Source of the DNA: Jacaranda mimosifolia
Lineage: Eukaryota; Streptophyta; Magnoliopsida; Lamiales; Bignoniaceae
Direction of reading: 5' to 3'
DNA length: 64,000 bases
Assembly: GCA_018894105.1 (NCBI GenBank)
Contig: CM032123.1
Span: 559,001-623,000 of the forward strand
The notes beneath the pieces are model-generated. The model searched no databases, was not told where the DNA came from, and saw nothing but the letters and a program-made list of their open reading frames with translations. Shown piece after piece: positions 22,705 to 35,730 of the stretch. The number at the start of each line of letters is the position of its first letter. Position 1 is the stretch's first letter. The position numbers and the translations under genes were made by a program.

Positions 22705-24409
22705 CTTGGATGGCTGGATTGAAATGGTGTTGAGCTACGGTGAAGAAGAAAAACAGGGAATCTTGTTCTACTGCTTTGCACTCCACAATAGTCCAACTGA
22801 GGTGTCGTCTCCCGCTCTGTATGGTCCAACCATATTTAATCTCCAAATTTCTTGCTAAAACGCGACTTTCGACAGAATGATGTTGATTGGGTCCATCAAT
22901 GGATTTTTCTTTCATTTATTTTGTTTGTATAAATTTCATCCCTACAATCCCAATTTAGTGAAAATAATCTATCTAAATTTCAAGTTTTAATATGGTAAAT
23001 GTGATTGGATTGTTTGCTGTTTGGTGAGGGAGAATTTTTAAAAGACTACAATGCCCCCAATTTTATTCGATTCCCCAAAATAACCTTAAGATTCGCGTTT
23101 TTTTGCTAAACGGTCAACCCGACCACCTGACCCGGGTCCATAATAAGAAATAATCCTAACCACAATTAACGTCCACGTGGACGCAAGGGATGGAGGCCAC
23201 CAGGACCCGACAAATTTAGTCTAGTTGGATCGTCTACTATAAATACCTTCTTATTTATTACAAAAAGGGACGATTTATCTCATCTGACAACCACAAGCAC
23301 ATCTTACATCCTTACCTCACAACCTCCATGACTCTCTTATAAACATTATCTATCGACCCAATAAAACACTCACCCGAGCCCCATCTCTGATCGATTTCTC
23401 GACTATTGATAAATATATTATTGGTCCGATTCTTGTAACAACACCGTCATAAATTTTTTGCTAAAGTTTTAATTGTGCGATTTAATCCCATCAAGACACT
23501 AGTCAAATTGCTTCAAATACTCCATCTTGTATTTATTTCAAATGTGCAACATTTAAGCAAGCAATAGTAGCATAATAAACATGCACGCAGCGGAACAATG
23601 CACATAACAAATTTACAAAAAGCTCCCAACCTTTATAAATTCTCCAAATTAAATAGAAAGAGCCGCTAAGCCTTCACATAAATGTTCGCTCTCCAACTCT
23701 ATAACACTTGCAGACTTGTGAAGTCGTAATTAATATAAAACAAGGCCAACAAAATTGTCTTGCAAATGGCATCCTCCATCTGCTATGCTCATCCAATTAA
23801 AAGCCAACATGTAGCAAAATTCTAAGCTAGCCACTTCAAGCATTTGAGTGGTTATATGCTAAACGTCTTGGTAGTTTCTTGAATGAATTAGACTTTGACT
23901 GTCACAAACTTTGCACATGCCTAAGCCAACTATTATTGTGTGCGTCAATCCTTATTGTGCTCGCCAAGTTTGACCAACTTGCCTGTGCATGCCTATCTCA
24001 CTTTCATGTATGTGCCGAGTGATAATATTTGATGCATGTCTAAGTTTTACATAAGCTTGTGCACTAGCCATCCCCATGCACATAATGTGCCAATATTAAG
24101 CCATGATCCATTCACACGATAGCACACGACAGGTAGATTGGTCTTGCCAACAATAATAGTCTAGTTCTATCTTGCTTAGTACTTGAACAAAGTCTTATAC
24201 CACACCATGTTGACACTTATTCACATTGTCACACTAAGGTAGTCGTACCAGTGGTGTCAATATTTCAAGGAGCTGATAGTAAGGAAGAACTAGAATAAAT
24301 TATACTATATAAAAAATAAAAATTCAATTTAGTCACTTAGGCATTCCATCTGATCCAAAATTATCCTCTATATTCTAAGGAGTTGTAAATTAGTCCCACA
24401 TTAGTTTTT

Positions 24410-24446
<37 letters not shown>

Positions 24447-24720
24447 TTGTATGCAATTTTAAATGTCCATACTTGTAAACTAGTATAGATAAAAATATCA
24501 TTTTTTTTATAAGTGAAATCAGCATTAAATAATGAAATAATCATCATAAAAAGTTAAAAGCTAGAGCACCCACATATTAATATTTTTTTATCTATAAAAA
24601 TTCTAATTAATCGAATTCTACATCTTCATATTACAACACGATTTAACTAAAAATACACACATTTATTATTTCTAACAATTTATACATCAAATCAAACAGT
24701 TCCTCATAATTAAATAAACC

Positions 24721-24755
<35 letters not shown>

Positions 24756-25178
24756 AAATTTCGCAAGAGAAACCAAACAATTAAACCATGATATTACCCT
24801 TTTCTAGAATTGGAAATAAGTATTTAGACTGAAGGACCACTTCCGAATTTGTTGAGGATGATTGTGGGACTTCCGCCATACCTCAGGGACTAAATGTAAA
24901 ATTAACTCAATCAAGGGCATTTTAGTATTTAAAAACATACGTATGGTGTACACATAAGCGTATGTATATATGTATGTATATATATTATGTTAAGAAACTA
25001 TTCTCCTTCTCTCTGTTCTCACCGCAGTTAGACATCAAGCAAAATCTCTCCGGTGAACTTCCTCAAGTTTCTCTGCTTTTCCGTACAACTTCGCGAAGTC
25101 CCTTTTGTACCCTCCCAAAACCTCCTTACTTGCCAATATACGTACACTCAATCTGCATCTACATCCCATAATGCGCGG
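22705..25178. other. Intergenic region between divergent mTERF-like and MUCI70-like genes
   Basis: The left end includes the mTERF-like 5' UTR and the right end the 5' UTR of the DUF616 gene. A GA repeat lies at 24414-24443. The stretch 23200-23470 has a TATAAATA-like string and a CATC/CTCAC-rich segment reminiscent of LTRs; 23500-24290 may be an old retroelement, but I found no protein-level match or paired LTR. No gene is called. Confidence 0.45.
24414..24443. repeat. (GA)n microsatellite
   Basis: About 15 uninterrupted GA units in intergenic DNA upstream of the DUF616 gene. Confidence 0.9.
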
Positions 25179-28100
25179 ATGGCCCAGTACAGGCAAACCG
25201 GCGGCGGCAATGGGTCGCGAAACGGCATCGCTTCAGATCACGTTTCGATCGGCGTGCGCGGTGGTTCGAGGCAATTTCACCACCATCACCGGAGATTGAA
25301 GGCCCCGCCAGCTTACAAGATCTCGATCGGATTTTGTGTTGTGACGCTCTCTCTCATTCTATCTATATCCGCTTTCTTCTATTTCGCGTTGCAGAGTAAA
25401 GGTATGGAAATGGGTAGCTCTTTATATTTGTGTAAAAGTGTGTTAAAGCTTGCGTCTTTTTTAGTTGAATGGGACAGAGTGTGGTGTGTGTGTTTATTAG
25501 AGCAATTGGTGATTTATTTATTACGTTTAAGTTTGAGGAAAGTGGAGGATAATATAGGAACGTTTATTATTTGGAGTTGGATTATTGCATTCACTGCTGG
25601 CAGTGATCGAAGTTTTCGAACGGAGAAAATCTATTTATATTTTTGTAATGGACTCACTTGAGATTGGAAATAAAATTTTCTTTTTGAGCAGAAGAGAAAT
25701 ACGAAGCATGGAACCTGAAGATTTTTGGTGCTTTTGGTAAAAATTGGAATGCTGACAGAAGTGGTCTTGTTAATCTCTTAACGTAATTTGGTTGAAGTTA
25801 TGCACATTTAGTTAGGAGGTTCTCGTAGCAGTACTTGATTCTTAGATTTGGCTCAATTCAGATTTATTTTGTCAAATTTTGATCAGCACTTGAGTAAGCG
25901 ACAGCCCTTTTATAGTGAATGCACTTAACAACTTAGAGGTGCGATTCTTAGATTTGGCTTAATTCAGATTTATTTTGTCAAATTTTGATCAGCACTGGAG
26001 TAAGGGACGCCCTTTTATAGTGAATGCACTTAACAACTTATAGGCACCTCTGTTTCAAAGAAACTACCACTTTTATTAAAGTGAAAAATGAGCTAAAATT
26101 GGACTTGCTAATTTGTACCCTTTGGATCAAATAGTTTTAGGAAAATTAACAAGATATGTGATAGGGTTGAGAACCTATCATGTAGAGACTGGCTGACAAC
26201 CTGTTGGATTTGTCAATCCAATTCTGCCGCATGTGGATTCCAGATTCTAACCTGTGTTGGGTTTTTATAATGTGTTCCAGTTGCTCCTGGCTGTGTGAAA
26301 GGGGCCCTCATTGTTGAAACTTATGGAAGACTAATTTGAATTTAAATGCTGATGTTTTAATTGCAATACTAAGGCAACAATCCTACATCAACTAGAATTT
26401 TTATTGGTTTACTTAGTTGGAAGTGCTTGATTTTGCAACTGATGTATTCTTTCTGTTTTAGGAGGGGAAATAAATAGACACCAAGTCCAAGATGATGACA
26501 TGAGCATCGATACAGATTTTCTCATAAATGTTACTCGAACCCCAAAATCCAAGGAGGTCAAATTTGGCCAAGGATCAGTTGCTCATGGCCGGGATTCCCA
26601 CTATTGGGACAAGGATGATAGAAGAAGAGATGAAGATTATAACGAGGAGGAATTGGAGCGAGCCCGGGATGAGGCTGTAGATAAGGTTCACATTACAGTG
26701 AAAAACAGAGAGAATAAGTCTTCTTCTGACAAATCTCATAAAGTCTTGGGTCATCGAAGAAATGGCTTATACAATGAAGATGGACGCAATGAATTGAAAA
26801 TGTATGAAGCTGAATACGAGGCCTCTTTGAAGAACATTGGAGAGTCCAAAGATGTTCACGGTAAAAGAAATCAGCAATCTGGGAGTACTGATGGGAGGAA
26901 CCATAGAGCACTAGATGATGTTGATGAATATGACGATGGTATTGATTTACAGGACGATCAATTGGAAGAATATGATGATGTTTGGCATGATGAGAAGGAC
27001 CATTCTGGTGCCACTGAACCCCATATCATTGACATTGAGAAATCTTCTCAGGTGCGTCATGTTAGCAACAAGAAGCAAGATGTCATTGAGAAGGCTGATA
27101 AAGCTTCCAATGATTCGTATAATGAGGAATCTCTTACAAATTCCCAGCATCCTAAAGTCCAGAGTCATTCTGGACATGCAAGTTTTGCTGAAGATCAACC
27201 CGTCCGAAGGCCAAGTTCCAAAAAGAAGCCAAGACGTCGAAAATTCTCCGGTAATTATTTGTTTCTCACCTAATTAAAATGTCATTAATAGTGAGGTTAC
27301 TCATTCCATTTGCCATTTTTTTGTTCCATGTGAATTGAACAACAAATTTTTCTGATACTGAAATTGAGGATAGTCATCCAGAATTCATCATGCTATATCA
27401 AATTAAATCTTTCTATGCCAGGCTACGATGCTTTATTGCAGTATTTATTCAATTCTATGGGTAGGATTATAATGTTTTGTTGATCTAATGTGAAGTAGGT
27501 TCCACAGCATTATCTACTGATGTAAAACATAAAGGATGATATGATCTTTCTCTGGAAGACATTAAATTTCTACCTCCATTTTATCAACACCACTTTTATA
27601 CCTTTCACTTCCTTAGGCATTTGATCAATACCCAATGTTTGCATATTATAAGGCTGATTGACAGCATGCTGGCCTTTTCCTTTTCCTGACAGATAAATAT
27701 AAGTTCTCTAGATTGTTCTGCAACTCGTTTTGCAAAACAAATTTCATGTTTTAAGAATATGTCTAGTTCCCTTCTCTCTTTTTCACTATGTCTGCTATTG
27801 ATTTAGATTTGGACACTGATACTCAAAAATGCCAGGTAGTTGTGAGATGAAAATTTTGAATTCCAGTGCACTACTTGTAGAGCCTCTAGAAAGTCGAAAA
27901 TTTGCAAGATTTTCCTTGCAGTATGCAGAAAAAGAAGAGAAACCCATTGAGGATGAGAAATGGGAACCTAGATTTGCTGGACATCAGTCACTTGGAGAAC
28001 GGGAAGAATCTTTTATTGCTCAAGATCAAAAAATTAACTGTGGCTTTGTAAAAGGTCCTCAAGGGTCACCAAGTACAGGATTTGACTTGGCAGAAGATGA

Positions 28101-30548
28101 TGCAAAATACATTAGTAGTTGCCACATTGCTGTTATGTCTTGCATCTTTGGGAATTCCGATCGCTTGAGATCACCAATGGGCAAAACGGTACCCATTCTT
28201 TACACCTCTGTTACCCTTTTTAGTATGTACTCCCATTTCAATCATATATAGATCAGAAATATGAACTGGGCACTTTAGTTTATTACAAGAAATCGCATTA
28301 GATAACTATTTGGATCTCTAAACCTTGGCTAATATTTGCAATTATCAAACAAGACTATAAAATGTTGTGAATAAACGTGAAAAATCAGCAATTTGAGATC
28401 ATGAACAAAAGAAAATTGTTTTTCTGTTGTGTTCTCTATCCAATAAGATGAAAAGTGTTTTCTCTTCACTGGAAGCTAAAGCAAAAATATAAAATGCCTA
28501 AAAGTATGCTATCTCATTTATCTTCTTGATGTGTTTAACTCATTCGTTTTCAGTATCATCTGCACAAATGTGATTGAGCCTATTCAGTCAGTGGCTGGTT
28601 CTTGTCTTAATTGATGCTGACAAAATTTGCTTTGGTGTATCTTAGTACTTCATGAAAATGCACTTGTGAATTGAATAGATTTCTTGGAACAACTAAGCAA
28701 AAACTCTCCAGTATCATTGACAGTGAAGATTTTAACAATATTTGCAGATAAGAACCCTAATTTCAACAGTACTTTTGAACACTGAAACAATAAAAATGGA
28801 TGGATCAAAAGGATCACTACTGATGTTTCAGTACATATATACTGTTAAAATGGAACAGCTGCAGTTATTCAGATTTCAACTTTTTATAGGTGTCTCGTTT
28901 GTCAAGGAAAAATGTATGCTTTGTCATGTTTGTGGACGAAGTAACTCTGCAAACTCTTTCATCAGAAGGCCAAATGCCAGATATGATGGGCTTTGTTGGG
29001 TTGTGGAAGATTGTGGCGGTGAAGAATCTTCCTTATACTGATATGAGGAGAGTAGGGAAGATACCAAAATTTTTGCCACACCGACTATTTCCTTCTGCCA
29101 GGTAAAAGCTGAGCTAACAGGTTTTCAAAAAAGATTGTGTCTATGCTTATATTGTTTACACTGTTTTATATCCTTTTGATATTTAAGTGAAATTCATCTT
29201 ATAGTCTACATCTCCTTGTTTAATTTCTAGTATGTTCATTACTTCATTCAAAAGGCAATCATGTTGTATACCTTTGCCCTGTATACGAAGTGGTGAATGA
29301 TCTGAAGCCTCTCATTTGGATAGACTCTGCACTTGCCCTAACAAGTTAATTTTTTTTTTTTCCTTTTTTTTGCAAATGCGTTTTCAAATCTTTAACTCGA
29401 TGGACAAATTCAACTTTTTGGCTAAGTATTGCCACATGCTAATATCTTTGAGGTGAATTTGTTAGTTCTTTAGTGGGAGCTAAGCCAGTTAATGAGTTAT
29501 GGGCCGAATAATCATTCTTTGTTTGTGGATTCTAACTTGTAAACTAATATGAAAAGACGGAAATTGATTTTTACATTGATTTTTTGCATTGCAAGAATTG
29601 AAATTTTGTTGATATTTTTAAACAATATGGATTGTGGTGTCTGCCAGACTATAAATATTTTTCTTTTTGCCTTCTACATTGGACAATTTTCATATGTTCA
29701 CTTTTCTCAACCTTCCTTGCCTGAGATCTTGTTTCCCATGGATTACTTATCACTAGGTATTCCCGTTTTGTTTGACTACTCTTTGCAATCTAACTGTCAG
29801 CACCTTCTCCATCTGGAAATTATTTTAGGTACTCAATTTGGTTGGATAGCAAACTCCGTCTCCAACTTGATCCATTGCTTATCTTGGAATACTTCCTGTG
29901 GAGAAAAGGTTATGAATATGCTATTTCCAATCACTATGACCGCCATTGTTTGTGGGAAGAGGTTGCGCAAAATAAGAGGCTTAACAAGTATAACCATAGT
30001 GTTATAGACGAACAATTTGCGTTTTATGAAGCAGATGGAATGAGAAGATTCAACGCATCAGACCCTAACAAGCTTCTCCCCAGCAGTATGATTTGTCTGC
30101 TAATCTCTATAGGATTGTTTGGTTTCGTTGTAATCCTTTGTGCTGTATATGATATATTGATTCTTTGGCAGATGTACCAGAAGGGTCATTCATTGTCAGG
30201 GCTCATACACCAATGTCAAACTTGTTTTCTTGCCTATGGTTTAATGAAGTTGATCGGTTTACTCCTCGTGACCAGCTGAGTTTTGCCTATACATACCACA
30301 AGTTGAGAAAGATGAATCCTGAGAAACCTTTTCATCTCCATATGTTCAAGGTGCTGTATTGTAATTTCACCTGAATAAGCATAACCTTTAAAGTGGAGTT
30401 AACTAGGCTTTTTAGTGTTTGTAGCCACATATTGGTCCCTAAACCTAAATTATCTGTTTCTCAGGATTGCGAGAGGCGAAAGATTGCCAAATTGTACCAT
30501 CACAGGTCAGATGAGAAGAGGAGTAGCCGCCAACATGAGACAGAGTAG
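25179..30548 (+). CDS. DUF616 / MUCI70-like putative Golgi glycosyltransferase
   Basis: Type II membrane protein of the DUF616 family, named after the Arabidopsis mucilage gene MUCI70 and proposed to be a Golgi hexosyltransferase; activity is inferred, not proven here. Seven exons: 25179-25401, 26462-27250, 27836-28188, 28890-29101, 29829-30085, 30172-30350 and 30465-30548, giving 698 residues with consistent phases (1,1,0,2,1,0). A basic N-terminus has an HHHHRR run, then one membrane anchor at about residues 47-73 (ISIGFCVVTLSLILSISAFF). A long charged, probably disordered stem of about 260 residues with Asp/Glu blocks is in exon 2. The DUF616 core spans exons 3-7: ISSCHIAVMSCIFGNSDRLR, NVCFVMFVDEVTLQTL, WLDSKLRLQLDPLLILEYFL and VPEGSFIVRAHTPMSNLFSC. 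The DSKLRLQLDP segment is the best candidate for an active-site region. It is divergent to the mTERF-like gene. Confidence 0.9.
25837..26048 (+). repeat. 106-bp tandem duplication inside intron 1 of the DUF616 gene
   Basis: The unit starting GATTCTTAGATTTGGC at 25837 is repeated at 25943 with few differences, including the shared TTTTATAGTGAATGCACTTA. The high identity suggests a recent event. Confidence 0.85.
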
Positions 30549-32739
30549 TTTCTTGATGATGTTGACCTCTATCTATGGAACTGGTTAATTCTTTTGTACC
30601 ATACGTGTCGCTGCAGTAATTTTTCCATTCAAAGTAAGTAATCAGCATTGTTGCGGAGTGGTGGATCTGGTACGATGCAATGTATATTAGCAACTTGCTA
30701 TGAAAGAATGGTTCCATTGACACGATACAAGCTACGAAGGTGAGTTTTGCTGGCTCCTAATATCACTTGAAAGATAGAATGAAAGCATTGATATTGAGTT
30801 CTAAAGCCCCAATTCAATTCATTGTTATTTTCATTCATTGAGTGTATAATGCCAAAAATGAAGCACTCGATATCTTTGTACCAATATTCATTGTGGTATC
30901 ACATGGTACAGTATATATATATTCTCGTCATTTTCAAGGTGCCTCTTGTTCTCCGATAAATTTGATGGGATATTTAGAAAGTTTTTTCTTTTCATTATTC
31001 TGTATTTTCACTCTGTACTATTTGGTGTCATATATGAACCTGATTAATGTTGCTGGCTTTGAATGATTGGGATGAACATAAGTTGAATTTCTCTTAGTCT
31101 TCTACATCCCCTTGAAACTTCCTTGACTTCCAGTGGCCGGGGGATGGGGTGCTAACAAAGAGGCGGTAGGGAATAAAACAGCATGGTTCTGGTGCTAAGA
31201 AGTTCAAGGTCCTCACAAAAGGTGATACAGAGGTGCACTTGAAGTGGGGTGTGTGTTGTTTCTATTAGACTGGCCTTTCTTATAAAACCCCACCATCGAG
31301 GCAAAAGCGCCCTCTTGCTATGCATATGCAAAGCCTCTTCTTAGTCTTTCCTGTCCAAGATTGCTTCGACACCTGTAGTGTTCGTGACCTGTGTCTTCAA
31401 CTTGTATCCATCTAAAGGGAAGGCGGCACAACCTCCCTCCAACTGATGGAGTGTTTACGTCCAGTCTGTCCCCCCTTAGCATGTTGGGGACTCAATAAGA
31501 CACCACAGCGAATCACTGGTAGAGCCAAGGAAACTGAAGTCTTCTTCTGCATTGGCCATGTCCAATGAATTTTTGATTATATTTAATCAGCAATAGTATT
31601 TATCACCCTTGTCAAGAACAGTTACAGCCGGCCTGCCTGTAGCATTTCAATTTTCAAGCATGATAACTCGAAAGGTCAAGGCATCGTCAGAGGCAGCCAC
31701 CCTCATTGTGTATTAAATTCTGCAGATTAAAAGATGGAATTAAATTAATGAGAAGAGCATAGGTTGCTCAAAAGATCAATGTATCCTTTGATGTGGGACA
31801 CATAACAAGATAACAAGAAATAAGGTTAAACGTGTGTCCAATTCACAAGAACCTGACACAAGGTCACAATCCCTGTGCATGATTTTATATAATAAGAAGA
31901 AATTTTACCCAAAAAAATGAAAAATAGAAAACTGGTAATAGGACAGGGAAAAGCAAGTTGTTGTGTGAATTATTGTGGAAAATTTTCCATGTGCGTGTGG
32001 AGTAAGGCAGAACGAAGAGAAAAACTTGTGGAACTTGAAAGGTGGCAAATACGCGTTAAAGCCATTGATTGTCCCTGTGCCCTGTGGAATGGACTAACAT
32101 AGTCACAACAACAAACATTGACTTGAATATTTGGAATATATACAATATATATGTGTTTATATATATATATATAAATCACAAGCAGTTTTGTAACGTTGTT
32201 TAAATACGTTAGGACAACAGTAGAGTGAGCCGCGGATTAAGTCTTCTTCAGAAGTCTACGGTTTGCTAGTACACTCTTTGATTTTCTTGCCGGTCAAAGA
32301 GGAGCAAGAACCCGCCAAAGACCTGGGACATCATTCTTGGCACAGCGTTTAATTCCTCCGTGTTTTTTGTCAGTCAACGTAGAATTAATAATAGTTTTCA
32401 ACATTTTCCACTGAAAAAAAAAAAAAGAAAAAAGGAAAAAGACAACACCACCATTCTCTGAATGGTAGTTTTCTCAACAGAAAGTCTAGTCAGTCAACTC
32501 CCTCCCCCCACAAAATTTTCCACACCTCCTCTTTTTCTACTCCTGGGCTTGCCTGTTCAAATCCATATACCCCTTGAATCAAACAAAATAATTTTTTTTA
32601 CAAGCATACAGGCACATGTTGCATATTCCTTAGCCTGATTCTTGATCTTGATCTTGCCTACATAAAGAAAAATATAGCAAGTTATTGTTTTTCTGGGCTT
32701 TTTTGGGGCTTTCTTTGGAGAGTGAAACAGCATCTAGAG
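30549..32739. other. Intergenic between DUF616 gene and LRR receptor kinase
   Basis: The left end is the DUF616 3' UTR. A stretch at about 31125-31570 is GC-richer than its surroundings, with C/G runs, but has no recognisable protein on either strand. From 32400 to 32739 there is a poly-A tract and a pyrimidine-rich leader ahead of the receptor kinase. An AT repeat is at about 32158-32174. Confidence 0.45.
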
Positions 32740-35730
32740 ATGAGTTGGTTCACTTGCACTGCTCTTAAACTGTTCATCTTCTTCTTGGTTCACCTTCAGC
32801 TGGCTTCTTCTCAATTGCCTACTGATCAGGTTAGTGCCATGACTAGAGTTTATGAAATCTTTCAGAATAATACTGGTCCTTCTTTTGTGTGGAATAATTT
32901 CAGGAAAGACTCTAGTCCTTGTTCATGGGAGGGAGTTGGATGCAGCCCTGATAATTCTTCGATAAACAAGCTTTCTTTCAGTTCGTTTTCAATATCTACC
33001 TCTGAATTTCTTCCAATTATATGCAGAGTTAGTACTTTAGAGTCTCTTAATGTGTCCAACAATCATCTCAGCTCTATCCCAATTGAGTTCTTTACTGGTT
33101 GTGGGGAGATCACTGGGTTGAAACTGTTGAACTTTAGTAGAAATAAGTTGGATGGTCATTTGCCTACTTTCAATGGTTTTAGAGCTTTAGAGTTCTTAGA
33201 TTTTGCTCAGAATTCACTCAGGGGGGAGATTAGTTTACAGTTGGATGGATTGGATTCTCTCAGGAGTTTAAACCTTAGCCACAATTTTTTCACAGGACCT
33301 GTTCCCACGAACCTAGGGAAATTGAATCTTTTAGAGGAGCTTCGGCTTTCTTTCAATAATTTTAGAGGTGAAATTCCTGTGCAAATCACAAAATACAGAA
33401 ATCTGAGTTTGATTGATCTCAGTATCAATTCACTCTCCGGCTCAATTCCAGGGGAATTGGGCGAACTCACCAGGTTGGAAACCTTAGTGCTATCTGTCAA
33501 CTACTTGACTGGTGGAATTCCCACATCACTTTCCAATCTCACAGGGCTGTTTAGGTTTGCAGCAAATCAGAACAGCTTTAATGGGACCATTCCATCTGGG
33601 ATTACTTCTTATCTTGGAAATCTAGACCTCAGTTTTAACAAGCTGAGAGGAACAATCCCATCTGGTCTTCTATCCGGGCCCAATTTGATATCTCTCGACT
33701 TGTCATCAAACGAACTGGAGGGCCAGATACCTCCAAACATTTCAACTAGCTTGTTCAGGTTGAGATTAGGAAGCAATTCTCTCAGTGGGATGCTTCCAGG
33801 TGGCTCATTTGGAAGTCTTGTGGAATTGATGTACTTGGAGATGGATAACAACCTCTTGAATGGATCTGTACCTTCTGAATTGGGCATGTGCAAAAAGCTG
33901 GCTCTGCTGAACATAGCCCATAATAGATTGACAGGCCCGCTGCCTCCAGAATTGGGTAACCTAACAAATCTTCAAGTTTTGAATCTTCAGTCGAATAATT
34001 TTGTTGGAGAGATCCCACCACAGATTACACAGTTAAATAGACTGCAGAAGCTGAATATAAGCAGGAATTCTCTAGATGGGTTGATACCTTTTTCGATTTC
34101 AAGTTTGAGGAGTCTTACAAACTTGGACTTGCATGGCAATAGTCTAAACGGTTCAATACCAGATTCTATTGGAAGCTTAACTTCTCTGATAGAACTCCAG
34201 CTGGGAAACAACAATCTTTCAGGGCAAATTCCAGCTATGCCACCAACACTGCAAATTGCTTTGAATCTCAGCCACAATCTCTTCACCGGACCTATTCCGG
34301 GTAATCTAGCAAGATTGGGAGTGCTAGAAGTTTTGGACCTTTCCAACAACAGATTTTCAGGCGAGATACCAAATTTCCTGGCTGGAATGACTAGCTTAAC
34401 TCTATTGGTTCTATCGAATAATGAACTCTCTGGAGTTTGTCCAAATTTTGGAAACTATGTTGTAGTTGACACAAAGGGAAACAAGGATCCGATTTGTCCT
34501 AAAGCAAATCCTCCTCCTGCACCTCAAAGAAAGAGGAAATCACTTGCCTCAGAAATCATTGTTGCAATTGCAAGTGCTGCCCTGGCTGTTGGTTTATTGA
34601 TTATGATAGCTATATTCATTTCAAGAAGATATATCAGGGTCAATGATGAACATCTGCACCCTGGAGAAGAATGTTCTGCACCACAGGTTATCCATGGAAA
34701 TGTGTTGACTCCGAACAGCATCCACAGAACAAATATTGATTTCAGTAAAGCAATGGAAGCAGTGGCTGAGCCTTCAAATATCACCTTGAAGACAAGGTTC
34801 TCGACTTACTACAAAGCTGTCATGCCCTCAGGCACCAGTTATTTTGTCAAGAAGCTTAACTGGAGCGACAAGATATTCCAATTGGGCAGCCATGAAAAAT
34901 TTGGTGAAGAGCTGGAAGCTCTTGGACAGCTGTGTAATTCAAATGTCATGATCCCACTTGCATATGTCTTGACAGTAGACAGTGCTTATCTCTTTTATGA
35001 CTTTGCCCCTAAAGGTACTCTTTATGAAGTTCTTCATCACCGTAGAATGGAGAATACCTTGGATTGGGCAAGCCGTTACAGCATTGCTATTGGAGTATCT
35101 CAGGGATTGGCTTTTCTCCACGACTGCAACTCTGGTCCAGTTCTTCTCCTCGATCTTTCCAGCAAAACTATCCTGTTGAAATCCCTGAATGAGCCTCAGG
35201 TTGGAGACATTGAACTATGCAAAGTTATTGATCCTTCAAAGAGCACAGGCAGTCTTTCTACTGTTGCTGGTTCTGTTGGTTATGTCCCTCCAGGTATTTC
35301 ATTATTGCCACCTGTATCTGCTTGTCTTCCAGAATTACTACTGCGATAATGCTATTGTGTTAGATAATTACAAAAGCCCAAATATATTGTAAAAATTCTT
35401 ACTCTTTTACCTTTGGGTTCAGAGTATGCTTACACAATGAGAATCACAGCAGCCGGAAACGTCTACAGCTTTGGTGTTATTCTGCTGGAACTGGTGACTG
35501 GTAAACCAGCAGTGAGTGGAGGAACTGAACTAGTCAAATATGTGCTAAGCAACTCCGGGCAGCGAAACAAAAGGGATCATATTCTTGATTTCAGTGTTTG
35601 TAAGACATCACTTGCTGTTAGAAGCCAGATGCTAGCTGTCCTCAAGGTGGCCTTAGCTTGTGTTAGTATTTCACCAGACACAAGGCCAAAGATGAAAAGC
35701 GTGCTAAGAATGCTACTAAATGCAAGCTGA
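32740..35730 (+). CDS. LRR receptor-like kinase with a degenerate (pseudo)kinase domain
   Basis: Plasma-membrane receptor. Two exons, 32740-35293 and 35423-35730 (phase 1 intron), give 953 residues. The first ATG in frame is 32740; the codon at 32722 is GTG. A signal peptide (about 1-25, ending LQLASSQ) precedes an N-cap with PCSWEGVGC, then about 20 leucine-rich repeats with GxIP motifs and many N-glycosylation sites (about 80-570). A juxtamembrane helix follows at about 606-628, then an intracellular kinase-like domain (about 680-950). The catalytic positions are altered: no glycine-rich loop, LLLDLS in place of HRDLK (Asp kept, Lys lost), and VGDIELCK where active kinases have ADFGLAK (DFG to DIE). 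The VAIK-like lysine (YFVKKL) and PPEYAYT remain. It is probably a non-catalytic receptor. I recall At1g34420 as the closest Arabidopsis gene. Confidence 0.93.

Noticed and set aside
22676..22915. 79-codon frame on the minus strand upstream of the mTERF-like gene
   Set aside because: Fits a 5' leader exon with a splice donor inside it; no homology at protein level.
23500..24290. Possible LTR retrotransposon
   Set aside because: Texture is retroelement-like, but no LTR pair, PBS, polypurine tract or protein remnant could be shown.
31917..32102. 61-codon open frame
   Set aside because: No recognisable motif and no promoter or splice context.
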